A stretch of 64,000 nucleotides of DNA from Alnus glutinosa. Taxonomy: Eukaryota > Streptophyta > Magnoliopsida > Fagales > Betulaceae. Each line of letters opens with the position of its first letter. Positions within the stretch are counted from its first letter, which is position 1. The notes beneath the pieces are model-generated. The model saw only the letters and a program-made list of their open reading frames with translations. It had not been told where the DNA came from and did no database searches. The stretch is from contig NC_084894.1 of assembly GCF_958979055.1 (NCBI RefSeq), positions 27,289,616 to 27,353,615 on the forward strand, in the 5' to 3' direction. Positions 24,455-36,495 of this stretch are shown one piece after another. The position numbers were made by a program, and so were the translations under genes.

Positions 24455-24772
24455 AAAAATAAATAAAAAAAAAAAAAAAAAAAAAAAATTTATATAAAAA
24501 AAAAAAAAAAAAGAACAAAAAAATAAAATAATATAAAACAAACGAAAAAATAACTGAAAATTATTATTATAAAAATAATAATAATAAAAACAGTTTTTTT
24601 TTTGGTATAATTTATTGTTATTTTATATTTTTTTAATAATTTTTTTTTTAAAAAAATTATGAATGATATTTTTGTCAATTAGGGGGGACATAACATTTGT
24701 GGGTAGTTTAGGGGGGGGACATTGACATAATTGGTAGTTTGACGAGGTTAATTATATGTATTTTTTTTCATT
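24236..24772. mobile_element. Foldback element with poly(A) expansions
   Basis: The left arm begins AAAAAGTACATATATTTTCCTCG and the right arm ends CGAGGTTAATTATATGTA. Inner matching blocks include TTGTCAATGTC against GACATTGACATAA, and AAACTGCC against GGTAGTTT. The centre has A-tracts at 24320-24351 and 24406-24488 and an A/T-only stretch to about 24660. It is non-coding; antisense open frames here come from the homopolymers. Confidence 0.55.
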
Positions 24773-25009
24773 TTTTCTTTAAAAGAATGTTTTGATGGGA
24801 CATAAGTGAAAACTGTTTTTTGTTTTAGCCTTTAGGAGTGTTTTGTATTTGGATTGTTTGTTAATATTTTTGTTTTGAGATGAGAAAACGAAAGACAAAA
24901 ATGTTAACAATTGGAGCCCGTATTTTAACTCACTCAATGTTTTACATACAACTTGCAGTGTTAAACTTATGCAAAAAATGAAGAACAATTCTAGCTAGGT
25001 TAACAAAAA

Positions 25010-25315
25010 TTTTTACACGACTCGCAAACCCGACATAAACCCAACACAAAATTAGAAAGTTAGGACTTAGGAGTCTAACCTATTTAAATAAATGGATTGA
25101 GTTAAGGTTTATCTATATAGCTAGTCTTATACACTGTATACATGTCTCGATACGATTCAAACCCGACACGAAATTAGTGAATTAGGTTTGAGGGGTGTCA
25201 TCCATTTAATTAAATGAGTCCAGTTAGCCGATTAGGGTTGACCTATATAATCTTATACTCCAGTTTTAACACGAGCCAAACATGATACACCAACACAAGT
25301 TGCAAACCCCTAGTT
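25010..25315 (+). repeat. Dispersed repeat family B, copy 1
   Basis: It reads ACACGACTCGCAAACCCGAC, then AAATTAG...GTTAGG, then a TTTAAATAAATGGATTGAG core, then CTTATAC, and repeats the order once more. The same ordered phrases occur at 29992, 30432 (reverse), 35240-35600 (reverse), 57636 and 62996. Confidence 0.55.
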
Positions 25316-26171
<856 letters not shown>

Positions 26172-26217
26172 AGAAAAGTAACTGAAATTAATCTCACGGG
26201 TTACTTGTGAATATGAG

Positions 26218-26248
<31 letters not shown>
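26218..26248. repeat. Poly(A) tract
   Basis: A run of 31 A residues lies just after the TA array, with no recognisable retroelement body upstream of it. Confidence 0.9.
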
Positions 26249-26250
<2 letters not shown>

Positions 26251-26483
26251 TATTAATGAACAGACAAGGGATACGAAACAATTGCAAACATCGATGTGGA
26301 CGACACAGAAAAAAAATAAAATAAAAAAAAATCTAAGAGATTAAAGCAAGTATCATCAGTGCAACATATATAGAGCATGCACACAGAATCAAAATCGGCC
26401 TTGTAAATGCCTTGAACCCCACTTCAATACCATAATTGGCTTATGCGTCCTCCCCAAGAAACCCCCATAGAGATCGACTTGCC

Positions 26484-26513
26484 TGGTTTAACGCTTAACC
26501 ACACGTATAAATA
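26484..26513 (+). promoter_or_regulatory. PDC promoter: anaerobic-type motif and TATA box
   Basis: TATAAATA at 26506-26513 is a good TATA box. It predicts transcription start near 26540 and a leader of about 75 bases. TGGTTT at 26484-26489 matches the GT motif of the anaerobic response element known from plant ADH and other fermentation genes. Low-oxygen control is inferred from the motif and from PDC biology; a six-base match alone is weak. Confidence 0.45.
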
Positions 26514-26615
26514 TGGTCACTTCCTTCTCTACTTGGCATCAAAAATCCCATCTCTCTCCCTCTAAAACCTCTGCTCTAAACCTCTGTTTTTGCTTCTTGT
26601 GTTCTTGTTTCGCAT

Positions 26616-29600
26616 ATGGAAACCGCAATGGGAATGCTAGACTCATGCAAACCCTGCAACAGCGACGTGGGCAGCCCTCCCCAGAATGGCACAACCTCAA
26701 TCCAAAGCTCTCACCCTACTCCTCCTGCCATTGCATCATCCCCCGACGCCACGCTCGGCCGCCACCTCGCCCACCGGCTTGTCCAGATCGGCGTCAGCGA
26801 TGTGTTCTCCGTGCCGGGTGACTTCAACCTTACTCTTCTCGACCACCTCATTGCTGAGCCTGGTCTCAACAACATCGGGTGCTGCAATGAACTCAACGCT
26901 GGCTATGCTGCTGATGGCTACGCCAGGGCTCGTGGGGTTGGCGCATGCGTTGTCACCTTCACTGTGGGCGGCCTCAGCGTTCTCAACGCCATTGCTGGGG
27001 CTTACAGTGAGAACCTTCCCGTTATCTGTATTGTTGGAGGGCCAAATACGAACGATTTTGGCACAAACCGAATTCTTCACCATACCATTGGATTACCGGA
27101 TTTCAGCCAAGAACTTCAATGCTTCAAGCCTGTTACTTGCTTTCAGGTGAGCAAGACTTACTTATCGACCTTCCTTGAATATTTGCAACATACTTTTGGA
27201 TTAAAAGTATTGAACTGATGCAAAATAGTTTTGTTTTAGTACAATTTGAATGTCAAAGTTGAGATTTGTTGTTTCTGAATTCTTGATTGATAAAATTACC
27301 ATGTTGTTTTGGCAATGTGGTGATTGTTATATTCTGTATTTTTAGGCTGTAGTGAATAACTTGGACGAGGCGCACGAACTGATTGATACAGCCATATCAA
27401 CTGCTTTGAAAGAAAGCAAGCCTGTCTATATCAGTATCAGTTGCAATTTGCCTGCCATCCCTCATCCAACTTTCAGCAGGGAGCCCATTCCATTTTCTCT
27501 GACACCCAGGTCATTCCTTCTGCTATATTCCTCCCAAACTGTTTCTTGGTCTTGAGAATTAAATATAAAGTAATGCTATTTAGTAGGCTATTATTAACTG
27601 CAATATAACTATGATGATGTTGCAGTAAAAATTAGTATTTGAATCAAATGAATGAGAGTCGTATAACATTTTACTGAATAACATTTCTCTCGAATATATG
27701 GATAGAATTTTGATTTTGGGTTTTATTGGATTTCTTGATACAGATTGATGAGCAACAAGATGGGGCTAGAAGCCGCCGTAGAGGCAACAGCAGCCTTTTT
27801 GAACAAGGCGGTGAAGCCCGTGATGGTGGGCGGGCCAAAACTCCGAGTTGCAAAGGCTTGTGACGCCTTTGTTGAACTGGCTGATGCTTGTGGCTATGCC
27901 CTTTCTGTCATGCCATCAGCAAAAGGGTTGCTGCCGGAGAACCACCCCCACTTCATTGGGACATATTGGGGCGCAGTGAGCACTGGCTTCTGTGCTGAGA
28001 TTGTTGAATCTGCTGACGCATACCTTTTTGCCGGGCCAATCTTTAACGACTACAGCTCTGTCGGCTACTCCCTCCTCCTCAAGAAGGAGAAGGCAATCAT
28101 TGTACAGCCTGATCGCGTGATAGTCGCCAATGGCCCTGCTTTCGGGTGTATCCTAATGAAGGACTTCCTTCAGGCACTCGCGAAAAGGCTCAGCCGCAAC
28201 ACGACTGCTTATGAAAATTACCACCGCATCTACATCCCCGACGGGCTTCCTCTTAAATGTGAGCCTAACGAGCCATTGAGGGTCAATGTTCTCTTTAAGC
28301 ATATACAGAACATGCTCTCAAGCGACACTGCCGTGATTGCTGAGACAGGAGATTCCTGGTTTAACTGCCAGAAACTGAAGTTGCCTCAAGGATGTGGGTA
28401 AGCAACAAAAACTCTAGCATTTTCAAAAAAAAAAAACCTTGTTTTTGTGTTTGTCAAAATTTAGGAACATGAAAAGTCAAAAGTTGGTGTTGCAGATATG
28501 AATTCCAGATGCAATATGGCTCGATCGGGTGGTCTGTTGGTGCAACCCTCGGCTATGCTCAGTCGGTACCAAATAAGCGTGTCATCGCTTGCATTGGTGA
28601 TGGGAGCTTCCAGGTTAGCACAGTTTTGTATGGTTTGAGAGTTCGTTTTTAAAAGATTGCTTAGAAAAATCTGTGGTTTTATTTCACCATGGTGAGTTTT
28701 TTAAAACTTGCGATTTTAGGGTTCGTTTGAATTTGTAATTTTAAAAAATACGATTTAAAAATAGTAATTTTAAAGTGTGCAATTTGAAAAAATGATTTTT
28801 AAAAACCCAGTTAAACGTTTGGCAAAATCGCAGTTTGGTCTTTAAAATCACAGTTTAGCATTTTACAATTCTGCGTTCTAAAAAAAACACTATATTGCCT
28901 ACGATTTGAAAAGATAAATTTTCTGTGTTTTCAAATCATAATTCCAAGTGATTCATTTTCTACGATTTGGTTTAAAATCGCACTTTTTGTCTACGAAATT
29001 ACAATCTTGCGATTTTACCAAATGTTTAACTGCATTTTTAAAAATCGCGTTTCCAAACAGACACTTCATATGTAATCCTCAAGCAGATGTCTTGATCATC
29101 AGACTCTCAGCAGCTTAATTAATGATGATGTTGTTGATTGGTTCCAAATTAAACTGACGATGTTTTTGGGCTGGCAGATGACTGCACAAGATGTCTCAAC
29201 GATGTTACGTTGTGGGCAAAAGAGCATCATCTTCCTCATAAACAATGGTGGATACACCATTGAAGTTGAGATCCATGATGGCCCGTACAACGTGATCAAG
29301 AACTGGAACTACACTGGGTTAGTGGATTCAATCCACAATGGGCAAGGAAAGTGCTGGACAACAAAGGTCAGTTATGTGTTTGCAATATTGCTTAAAAGTT
29401 TGGGCTAATTAGTAGCTTGATCTGACAATCTTTTACTCATGATCATCAGGTTCATTGCGAAGAGGAGCTAATTGAGGCAATTGAAACAGCTACAGGGGAG
29501 AAGAAAGACTGCTTCTGCTTCATAGAAGTGATTGTACACAAGGATGATACCAGCAAAGAGTTGCTTGAATGGGGGTCTAGGGTCTCTTCAGCCAATAGCC

Positions 29601-29620
29601 GCCCACCAAATCCTCAATGA
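26616..29620 (+). CDS. PDC: Pyruvate decarboxylase
   Basis: This is a 608-residue cytosolic thiamine-diphosphate enzyme that converts pyruvate to acetaldehyde and CO2, the entry to ethanol fermentation under low oxygen. Exons are 26616-27146, 27346-27509, 27744-28397, 28496-28613, 29178-29366 and 29450-29620, all in phase. Residues 1-40 are a variable, Ser/Pro-rich leader; the ATG at 26616 is chosen because [11 protein letters not shown] aligns with the start of plant PDC. Visible motifs are [16 protein letters not shown], the cofactor-activating Glu92 in [15 protein letters not shown], the catalytic His pair 155-156 in RILHHTIG, and the ThDP/Mg motif GDGSF (484-488) with NNGGYTIE (511-518). 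The C-terminus SRPPNPQ is the plant standard. Intron 4 hosts a MITE (28718-29064). Length matches Arabidopsis PDC2 (about 607). Confidence 0.97.
28718..29064. mobile_element. MITE family A, copy 2, in PDC intron 4
   Basis: It starts GGGTTCGTTTGAATTTGTAA and ends AAACAGACAC, giving imperfect terminal inverted repeats. The inside is full of AAAATCG / CGATTTT phrases in both orientations. About 347 of the 564 intron bases are this element. Splice sites of the intron are intact. Confidence 0.55.
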
Positions 29621-29991
29621 GAGAGCTCTTCCAGCTTAATTGTCTTAAGTATGAACTTAGAATAAGAGCATGTCAGATATCTTAGCGTTTTGCCTTAAAT
29701 GACTTTCTTAATATGAGTTGAGTTCTCATTTTATTGTTGGTTAAGGATTTTTTATGAAACATTCCAGCTGAATGCATGAGATACTTTGCTGTTCATTCTA
29801 TACCCTTTTTTGAGCCGTTTCAATATTCTGTGTGGGAACAGTTTGCATGTGTTCTGTGTGAAACTGATCTCCATTCTTTTATTCAGTCTGTGTTGAGAAT
29901 TTAACCACAAGATGTTGGAAAAAAAATAGCAGTTCTCGACTAGACAGAGTTACATTTGAGATTGTCATGAGACTCGAGTATGACAGACAAT
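29621..29991 (+). other. PDC 3' UTR and flank
   Basis: Non-coding sequence after the PDC stop. It is T-rich and I recognise no strong polyadenylation signal or other feature. Confidence 0.4.
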
Positions 29992-30166
29992 TTTTAACAC
30001 GACTCGCGAATCTGATACAAACTTAACATGAAATTAGCGAGTTAGGATTGAGGATCTGACTTGTTTAATTAAATGGATCTTATTAAGATTGGCCTACATA
30101 ATCTTATATACTCATACCTCGACACAACTCAAATCCAATAGGCAAACATGAATTGCCACTCCTAGA
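29992..30166 (+). repeat. Dispersed repeat family B, copy 2
   Basis: It has the ordered phrases ACACGACTCGCGAATCTGA, AAATTAGCGAGTTAGGATTG, TTTAATTAAATGGATC, CTTATATACTCATACCTCGACA and TGAATTGCCACTCCTAG. Confidence 0.6.
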
Positions 30167-30431
30167 ATAAGCAGGCTTACGAAGTTCAAACTATTTTATA
30201 TATATCTGCAGGCTTTCCTGTAGTAATGGATCAATAACTCCAAGTTCTGTTATCCTGCGGGGCCAAGTTCTCATGGCCATATGGAGTCAAGTTTTTCACC
30301 AGGCCCTGCCAAAGATAGGTAAAAGAAAATGTCTCCAGTTACCCTAATAACAACAATGTGAATACCTTAATTTTTCTCTTCCTTGGATTCGAGAGAAAGA
30401 TAGTGAGGTGAAAGTCTTTTCTTGACCTGCA

Positions 30432-30618
30432 GCTAGGGGTGATAGTTCGTGTTCGAGTGTCGGGTTCAGGTCGTATCGAATCACAAGTATAAGACTATCT
30501 AAGTTAACCCTAACCCGACTGATTTAATTAAACGGATCAGAATTTCCAACCTCAACCTTTTAATTTCATGTTGGATTTATGTTGAGTTCGTAAGTATTGT
30601 CAAAAATTGTCAATTCTA
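30432..30618 (-). repeat. Dispersed repeat family B, copy 3 (reverse)
   Basis: It carries the same family in reverse order: CTAGGGGTGATAGTTCGTG, GTATAAGACTATCTAAG, TTTAATTAAACGGATCAG, AACCTTTTAATTTCATGTTG and the terminal CAAAAATTGTCAATTC. Confidence 0.6.
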
Positions 30619-31159
30619 CCTGCAGCCAACAAAAAGAGGCTTTAGCCTTCTGCATAGAGGTGCAGATAAGGGTGGTGGAATATTAGTCTGCTATGTTGGA
30701 GTCCAATGTAAGCACTTGAACTTCCTAGCACACAATTGGGCATCCAGAACCCATTAATTAGCCCCCTCTGGAACCCCCTTCCCTCTGCCCCTGTATATAG
30801 AAATAAATTCTCTCTGTTCTGCACAGACTACATGAAAATATACTTTATATTCAAGCTTTCATTTTCTTTGTACTTCTTTTGCTGCCATATTGGGCAGGAA
30901 ACATGTGGGGAATGCCAAAATTTGCACTCTTATAATTAAGGACAGTTCGCTAAAGATCCTTGAAATTTAGACTGGTCAAAGAACTAGGCAAGGTTCTGCA
31001 TGGACGGCAACAACCTCAATAAATATCACAGCCTTGCATTGTTGAAACTTCAAAAGGAAAACGACCCCCCAAGACTAGTATGATTATGATTATTCTTTGA
31101 TTAAAGTGTGATAGACAATATTTCCCTTCATCTCGGGGCATAGATCTCAATCATATATG
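30619..31159. other. Spacer, nothing recognised
   Basis: No gene, RNA or repeat could be supported in this stretch. Confidence 0.3.
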
Positions 31160-31291
31160 GAAAAGTAATACTACTCTTCATACCCATTTTACACCGGTTG
31201 ATGTTGTGTACTTTAAGTGGCTTCTAACGTGAGCTATTTGAAACACAGCACGTCAATCGGTAATAAATAGGTGTAAAGAGTATTACTCTAT
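31160..31291. mobile_element. Short MITE (about 130 bp)
   Basis: The left end AAAGTAATACTACTCTTCATA and right end AAAGAGTATTACTCTATA are inverted. Inner matches are TTTTACACCGGTTGATGTTGTG against CACAGCACGTCAATCGG, with a continuing arm. The stem takes up nearly the whole element. The target duplication is unclear. Confidence 0.5.
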
Positions 31292-32980
31292 ATAGAAAAC
31301 CTACCACAATTTTTTCTCATCACTCACTTTTTCTTTGTCTCGCTACGACAATGATGCATTTTTCTTTGATTAAAAATCCTAAAATTATTTGCTCTCAACA
31401 TTAACTTGGCAGTCTACATGACACTTACCCTAAGCGTATAACTAAATTTTAGTGTGGCTGATGCGGCAGTACCACATGAAATACCAATTCAGTTTGTAGG
31501 TTCACGTGTCACTTACTACACCAATCACTAAACAATTAAATTTTGGGTGTGATTGATATAGCAATGCTACGTGAACTGTCACACCATTTTATAACGGGAT
31601 TGTAGTGATTATAAGATTTTGAGCCGTCAGCAAGTTGTTAACCTATCACCCTACAACTCTACAAGGTTCCCTTGCCAATAGGGAAGTCATATTTAGGGCT
31701 AGAAAGATGGACATGACCAGGGGCCCCCAAGGAAAGTAAAGGCCAAATCCCAAACCTGTATCAGCCACTGCTGCATTTAAGGTACTCTTTTGCTTTTTGT
31801 CTTTGAGAATTGGTAAGAATATAATCCTGTCATCCTTCGAGGATGTAAAGATAGATCTAGCTAGTTCTCTCTAGACCCTATGGTTGAGGGTCATTGTGCA
31901 ACCTCTCATTGTAATTGGTTTAATCTTCTTCATCACAATTATAGTGCTGCTGGAATATTATGTCTCAGATTCAACTACCACAGAAAGCAAAATTTCGCCA
32001 TCAACTTATTTTCTCCTACCACACTCGCATAATTAGCCTCCTCAACATATTTTCTTAATGTAATCCCACCAATACCACCATTAAACTTGTCGTGTAAAAG
32101 GTAGCAGTAACGTCCATGCTTACTAGTTACTGCTTTGGTTTGTGTCCGTCCAGTTCAGTTCTTGTGCATACAAGACACAAGTCGGGAGTTTCACGCATCT
32201 TCAATTACTGATATAACAACACGTGCGCAGAGGACAGCTAATTTCGTGTTGAATTCTTATTGGTTTCGCTGGTCGTGTAAAAAATTGTCAGCTTTACACA
32301 CAGTTATAAACTAATAATAATAAAAAAAAAAAAAAAAAAAGATCAAAAAAATAGCGAGTATATATCAGGAGGATCTCATTCTGGAATACGGTGGGCTGTA
32401 ATGATCAATGCTTTTACTTTTTCTTTAACTTTTCACTGTCAGCATCCTTCAATATAACTCATTTCCCAGTCCCCTTTTCATTTTTTTTTTCTCCATTGCT
32501 TCACACGCAAAGAATAGATCGATTCCCATAGTAGGCCTACGATATTAGAAATATAAACTAGTTTGACCTAATGATTTTAACGTTCCAGTGTAGGATTGAC
32601 ACTTGGGCTACGAGGAATTGAGAGTTTCATACGAGGGAAGTTGGAAGATTGCAATCAGTAGTCATATTTCATTTGCCATTCGATCGGGCCATCTTTTCAA
32701 AGACTCGTGTAAAATATGAAGCAACTAGGCTTATGAGTTTGTACCAAGATTTCAATTGATAATAAAACACATTAAAAAGAAAAAGGAAGGACAAAGGAAA
32801 ATTCTTGAGATATTATAGCTTCTACTATAATTTTCTTACAAACTTACTTGATAGTCCACGTGTATCATGTTATGTGTATGGGTGAAAAAATGAGTAATGA
32901 TACGGACACTCAGATTCTACTCCCTGACGTAGCACACGCCAGACAAAAAAAAAATTGCCCTTCCCATCTCTTGGTTCTCG
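31292..32980. repeat. Spacer with a degenerate direct repeat
   Basis: At 31440-31505 and 31537-31600 two diverged copies share ATTTTRGTGTG, GATGCGGCA / GATATAGCA and GTACCACATGAA / GCTACGTGAAC. The remainder (31620-32980) is spacer without a recognisable gene. A short A-tract lies at 32322-32340. Confidence 0.35.
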
Positions 32981-33016
32981 CCACCCCCGACCACACGGTC
33001 TGGTGGTCGGGGGTGG
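32981..33016. other. GC-rich perfect hairpin
   Basis: A 14-base arm at 32981-32994 (CCACCCCCGACCAC) is perfectly complementary to 33003-33016 across an 8-base loop. It stands out strongly from the AT-rich surroundings. Similar GC-rich phrases occur near 40925-40980 and 50150-50180, so it may be the core of an older dispersed repeat. Confidence 0.65.
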
Positions 33017-33752
33017 TCGCAACCACTCCCTATGACTCAGAGGGTAGTTGCACCACTCTCAAGAAATTCGGTTTTTTTTAGGGGGAGAACTGTCCATGGG
33101 AGAAGCTAGAGAAATTTTTTTTGGTTGATGTGGTAGTGCCATGTCGCATTGCCTCAACAATAAATTTTTTTGAGGGAGGTGTTAGAGTGTCACATTGCAT
33201 TACCACGTTAGGGAGTATAATGGGGTCTTTAGCATTTAACAAAAAAAAAACCAAAAAAAAAAATGTGACTAGTAAATTTAATTATTTAGTGGATAACGTG
33301 ATAAGTGTCGCGTGAACTATCACTTTAGTTTGTAAGATAATTGTAGTAAAAATTGCATTGCAATACCCTAATACCGCTCAAACAACAAAATAAGTTTTTC
33401 TTTTTATTTTTTATTTTATCAAGTACAACAAGAATTTAATGTTGTACCTAACTTGATTTCCTAAAGAAATTATCACATGCTAGCAAGCCAAAGTAATCTC
33501 TCACCTAAAACAATTCTCCATATTCAACGGACCAAAAATTCACAAATGTCGAAAGCATCCTTGCCTAGATTAGTGTACACTGTATGCCCCAAAGCGCCAT
33601 TGCTAGACTATCCAAGGGCATTTTCTTGAACATCACTCCTGAGGCTTAGGTAAAATATGACAACCTTATTTCAAAAGCAAGATCATACATAAAAGGGAAA
33701 AGATCGATCGAACCTTTCGGTGCAACTGCTGTGCTTGTCGTTGTGTCATCCG
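33017..33752. other. Spacer and 5' flank of the CHUP1-like gene
   Basis: AT-rich, with short A- and T-tracts. No TATA box can be assigned with confidence. The start codon used downstream is the first in-frame ATG at 33753. Confidence 0.3.
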
Positions 33753-36009
33753 ATGAAAGCAGAGCACGAGAGAATGCCTGAAGAGGATGATGAACCAGAG
33801 ATCAACCTGCTCAAGAAAGAACTTGGAGTCTCTCTGGCAAAAGTTGTTTCATTGGAGAAAGAAAACCAGGAGCTAAAGCAGGAAGTAAGCCGTCTAAAAG
33901 CGCAAATAAGCTCCCTCAGAGCACACAACAATGAGAGGAAGACGATGCTCTGGAAAAAGTTTCAGCTCTCCCTGGATAGCAACTATACAGATGCATCTCC
34001 AGGAGTAACCAGAACAGATTTCCCAGAATCAACCGTGGAAAAACCAATGAAGATACCGAACCCACCACCAAGGCCTAGTTCAGTCACTCCCTCTTTGCCC
34101 AAAGAAGTGAAAGTAAGTAAAGCTCCACCAGCACCGGCACGGGCACCGGCACCGCCGCCGCCGCCACCGCCACCACCATCAAAATCGCTAGTTGGGGCAA
34201 GAGCGGTGCGCCGGGTGCCGGAGGTGATGGAGTTGTACCGTTCGCTAACTAGGAGAGATGCCCACAAGGAGAACAGAAGCAATCCTGCAGGAACTCCAGT
34301 AGTTGCATTTACGAAGAACATGATTGGAGAAATTGAAAACCGGTCGGCATATCTTTCAGCTGTAAGTATGGTTACAGCCCACTCTTCACATTTAGTTATC
34401 AGAAAACAAAAACAAAAACCCTCTGCTGACACCATGTAAATTCATGGACAGATAAAATCAGACGTCGAAAGACGAGGAGAATTCATCAAGTTCTTGATCA
34501 AAGAGGTGGAGTCTGCCGCCTATAAAGATATTGCAGAAGTGGAGGCATTTGTGAAATGGCTAGACGGGGAATTATCTTCATTGGTAGATGAAAGAGCAGT
34601 ACTGAAGCATTTCCCACAATGGCCAGAACGAAAAGCAGATGCACTGCGGGAAGCTGCTTTCACCTACCGAGATCTAAAGAGTCTTGAGTCTGAAGTTTCA
34701 AGTTTTGAGGACAACCCCAAAGAGCCTTTAACCCAGGCTCTAAGAAGAATTCAAGCATTGCAAGACAGGCGAGCATGTATAAACTAATATATAAGAACTC
34801 GATTCTTTCATTCTAGACTGTTAGATTAAATTACATGATCTCCCATATTCCAATTTACAGGTTGGAGCAGAGCATTGACAATATAGAGAGGATGAGGGAA
34901 AGCACAAGCAAGAGGTACAGAGATCTCCAGATCCCTTGCGAATGGATGCTGGACACAGGCCTAATTGGTAAGGTAGGAAGCACACAGCTGATCATCTTTA
35001 CTCCAGAACTTAAGGTTCAAGATAAAACAACGGCTTACCAATAAAAAAAACTTTGACAAGCACCCCCAAATTGCAAATTAAAGCGGTATCTTTTTCAACA
35101 CTTTGGTACAAACCTTAGATGGTCCATCCGCAAGATAAATAGGAAACCATAGTGGCCACTTGATAAACTTCTTTAAGTGATTACGTCAAAAGATGTTGAA
35201 ACTACATAGCTTGATGATCAGGCTAGAAATATTTGGGTTCATCAAGCTAAAAATACTAGGAATTGCAATTCGCATTTGCGTATTAGGTTCAAATTGTGTC
35301 GAGACGTGTATACGACCATATAGATCAACTCTAACCCATCCCGTTTTATTAAACAGGTTAGACCTATTCAATCTTTAACTTTACTAATTTCCTATTAGGT
35401 TTGTGTTGTGTTTGCAGGTCATACAAAATTATCGGCCCTAAATATTGCGCGTCAGATTCTAGTATTGTTGAAACATAAGTATAAAACTAGGTCTACCATA
35501 ATTCAACCCATTTAATTAAACGGGTCAAATTATTCAATCCTAACTCACAAATTTTGTATTAGATTTGCGAGATGCATCAAAATTGGTACAAGGCAGCCAT
35601 GAAGAAACCTCTATCTTCATTCCAATAATCTACCTGAGTCCCAAATCAGCCCATAAGTTCCCCATATTCTAGGAAACAACTGCTCTCCATTTTCAATAAC
35701 TGCAAATCCTAATTTTTCTATTGTTTAGCAGATGAAATTACGTTCCCTGAGGCTCGCAAAGGAACACATGAAAAGGATTACTAAAGAACTGCAGTCTGAT
35801 GAATGCTCATGCGAAGAGAATCTTATGCTTCAGGGAGTTCGATATGCATATCGAGTACACCAGGTAAAATGAACACAAAACGATTAACACTACTTTCTAA
35901 AATCTGTCATACTAAACACCAAAACCTTCAGTTTGCAGGCGGCTTTGATGCAGATACCATACAAGCATTTGAAAAGCTAAAGAAAGTTGGCTTGGGTACT
36001 GACAATTGA
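33753..36009 (+). CDS. Short CHUP1-like protein (CHUP1 / IPGA1 family)
   Basis: This encodes a 415-residue protein of the plant CHUP1 family, whose members link organelles or microtubules to the cytoskeleton. Exons are 33753-34361, 34452-34768, 34861-34972, 35732-35863 and 35932-36009, all in phase. A heptad-rich coiled coil covers about residues 17-60 (LLKKELGVSLAKVVSLEKEN, then QELKQEVSRLKAQI). A proline-rich block with a run of nine or more prolines lies near residues 125-150. The conserved family domain follows from ARAVRRVPEVMELYRSLTRR through FIKFLIKEVESAAYKDI, PQWPERKADALREAAF and LRLAKEHMKRITKEL to FAGGFDADTIQAFEKL. It lacks the N-terminal envelope-anchoring part of full CHUP1, so its location may differ. 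Intron 2 begins with GC (34769-34770). The exon 4 acceptor is TAGCAG, a NAGNAG site. Intron 3 holds family B repeats. Confidence 0.88.
35240..35600 (-). repeat. Dispersed repeat family B, two reverse copies in intron 3
   Basis: Copies lie at about 35240-35430 and 35440-35600 in the CHUP1-like gene's third intron. Each has the reverse order of phrases: ATAYGACCATATAGATC or ATAAAACTAGGTC, CCCATTTAATTAAACGGGTCA or CCCGTTTTATTAAACAGG, then AATTT-GTATTAGRTTTG. Confidence 0.55.
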
Positions 36010-36342
36010 TTGTGTTGCCGCTGAAAACCTTGCACATGTTAGAATATGGACATTGACAAGTTGTGGTATCAGTGCACCAACATGTTAAGTGTCCTAAAAA
36101 CTACATAAGTAGTTCATCGTTTGCATATTTTTGAATATATTTTTGACAAAGGTAAGTTTCATTGAATATGAAGCCAATACTTCCTAACTGTGTAGTGCAT
36201 TTATTATACCTGCACAGCTATTACCATCCATATTAGATGGGATCTATTCACTAATGACCCAAACAAACAAGAGCCATTCCTTCTTTGGCTGCCAAGACCC
36301 AATTATAATAAACATGCAAGCCCAATGTGTCCAAGTGTCCTA
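36010..36342 (+). other. 3' flank of the CHUP1-like gene
   Basis: Non-coding sequence following the stop, probably including the 3' UTR. Nothing specific was recognised. Confidence 0.35.
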
Positions 36343-36495
36343 CATGGTTTGACAAGAACAAAGTTTTCCTCTAAACTGTAATCCCACATGTCAGTTCAAG
36401 GGTGCATGTGAGAATCACAAGCTAAATAGATTGGGGTGGAGAAAATTCCTCCAACCCAGTTTGGAGGAAAACGTTGTTCTTGGACAACCCATTAT
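36343..36495. other. Long-stem foldback, miRNA-precursor-like or short MITE
   Basis: The arm at 36351-36378 (starts GACAAGAACAAAGTTTTCCT) pairs with 36457-36484 (starts CAGTTTGGAGGAAAACGTTG), with only two internal mismatches over about 25 bases. Weaker pairing extends outward to about 36343 and 36495. The loop is about 78 bases. It sits between the converging CHUP1-like and eL41 genes. Confidence 0.4.

Noticed and set aside
33983-34435. 150-codon antisense frame opposite the CHUP1-like gene
   Set aside because: It is a shadow of the proline-rich and conserved coding region on the + strand (glycine runs opposite proline codons).
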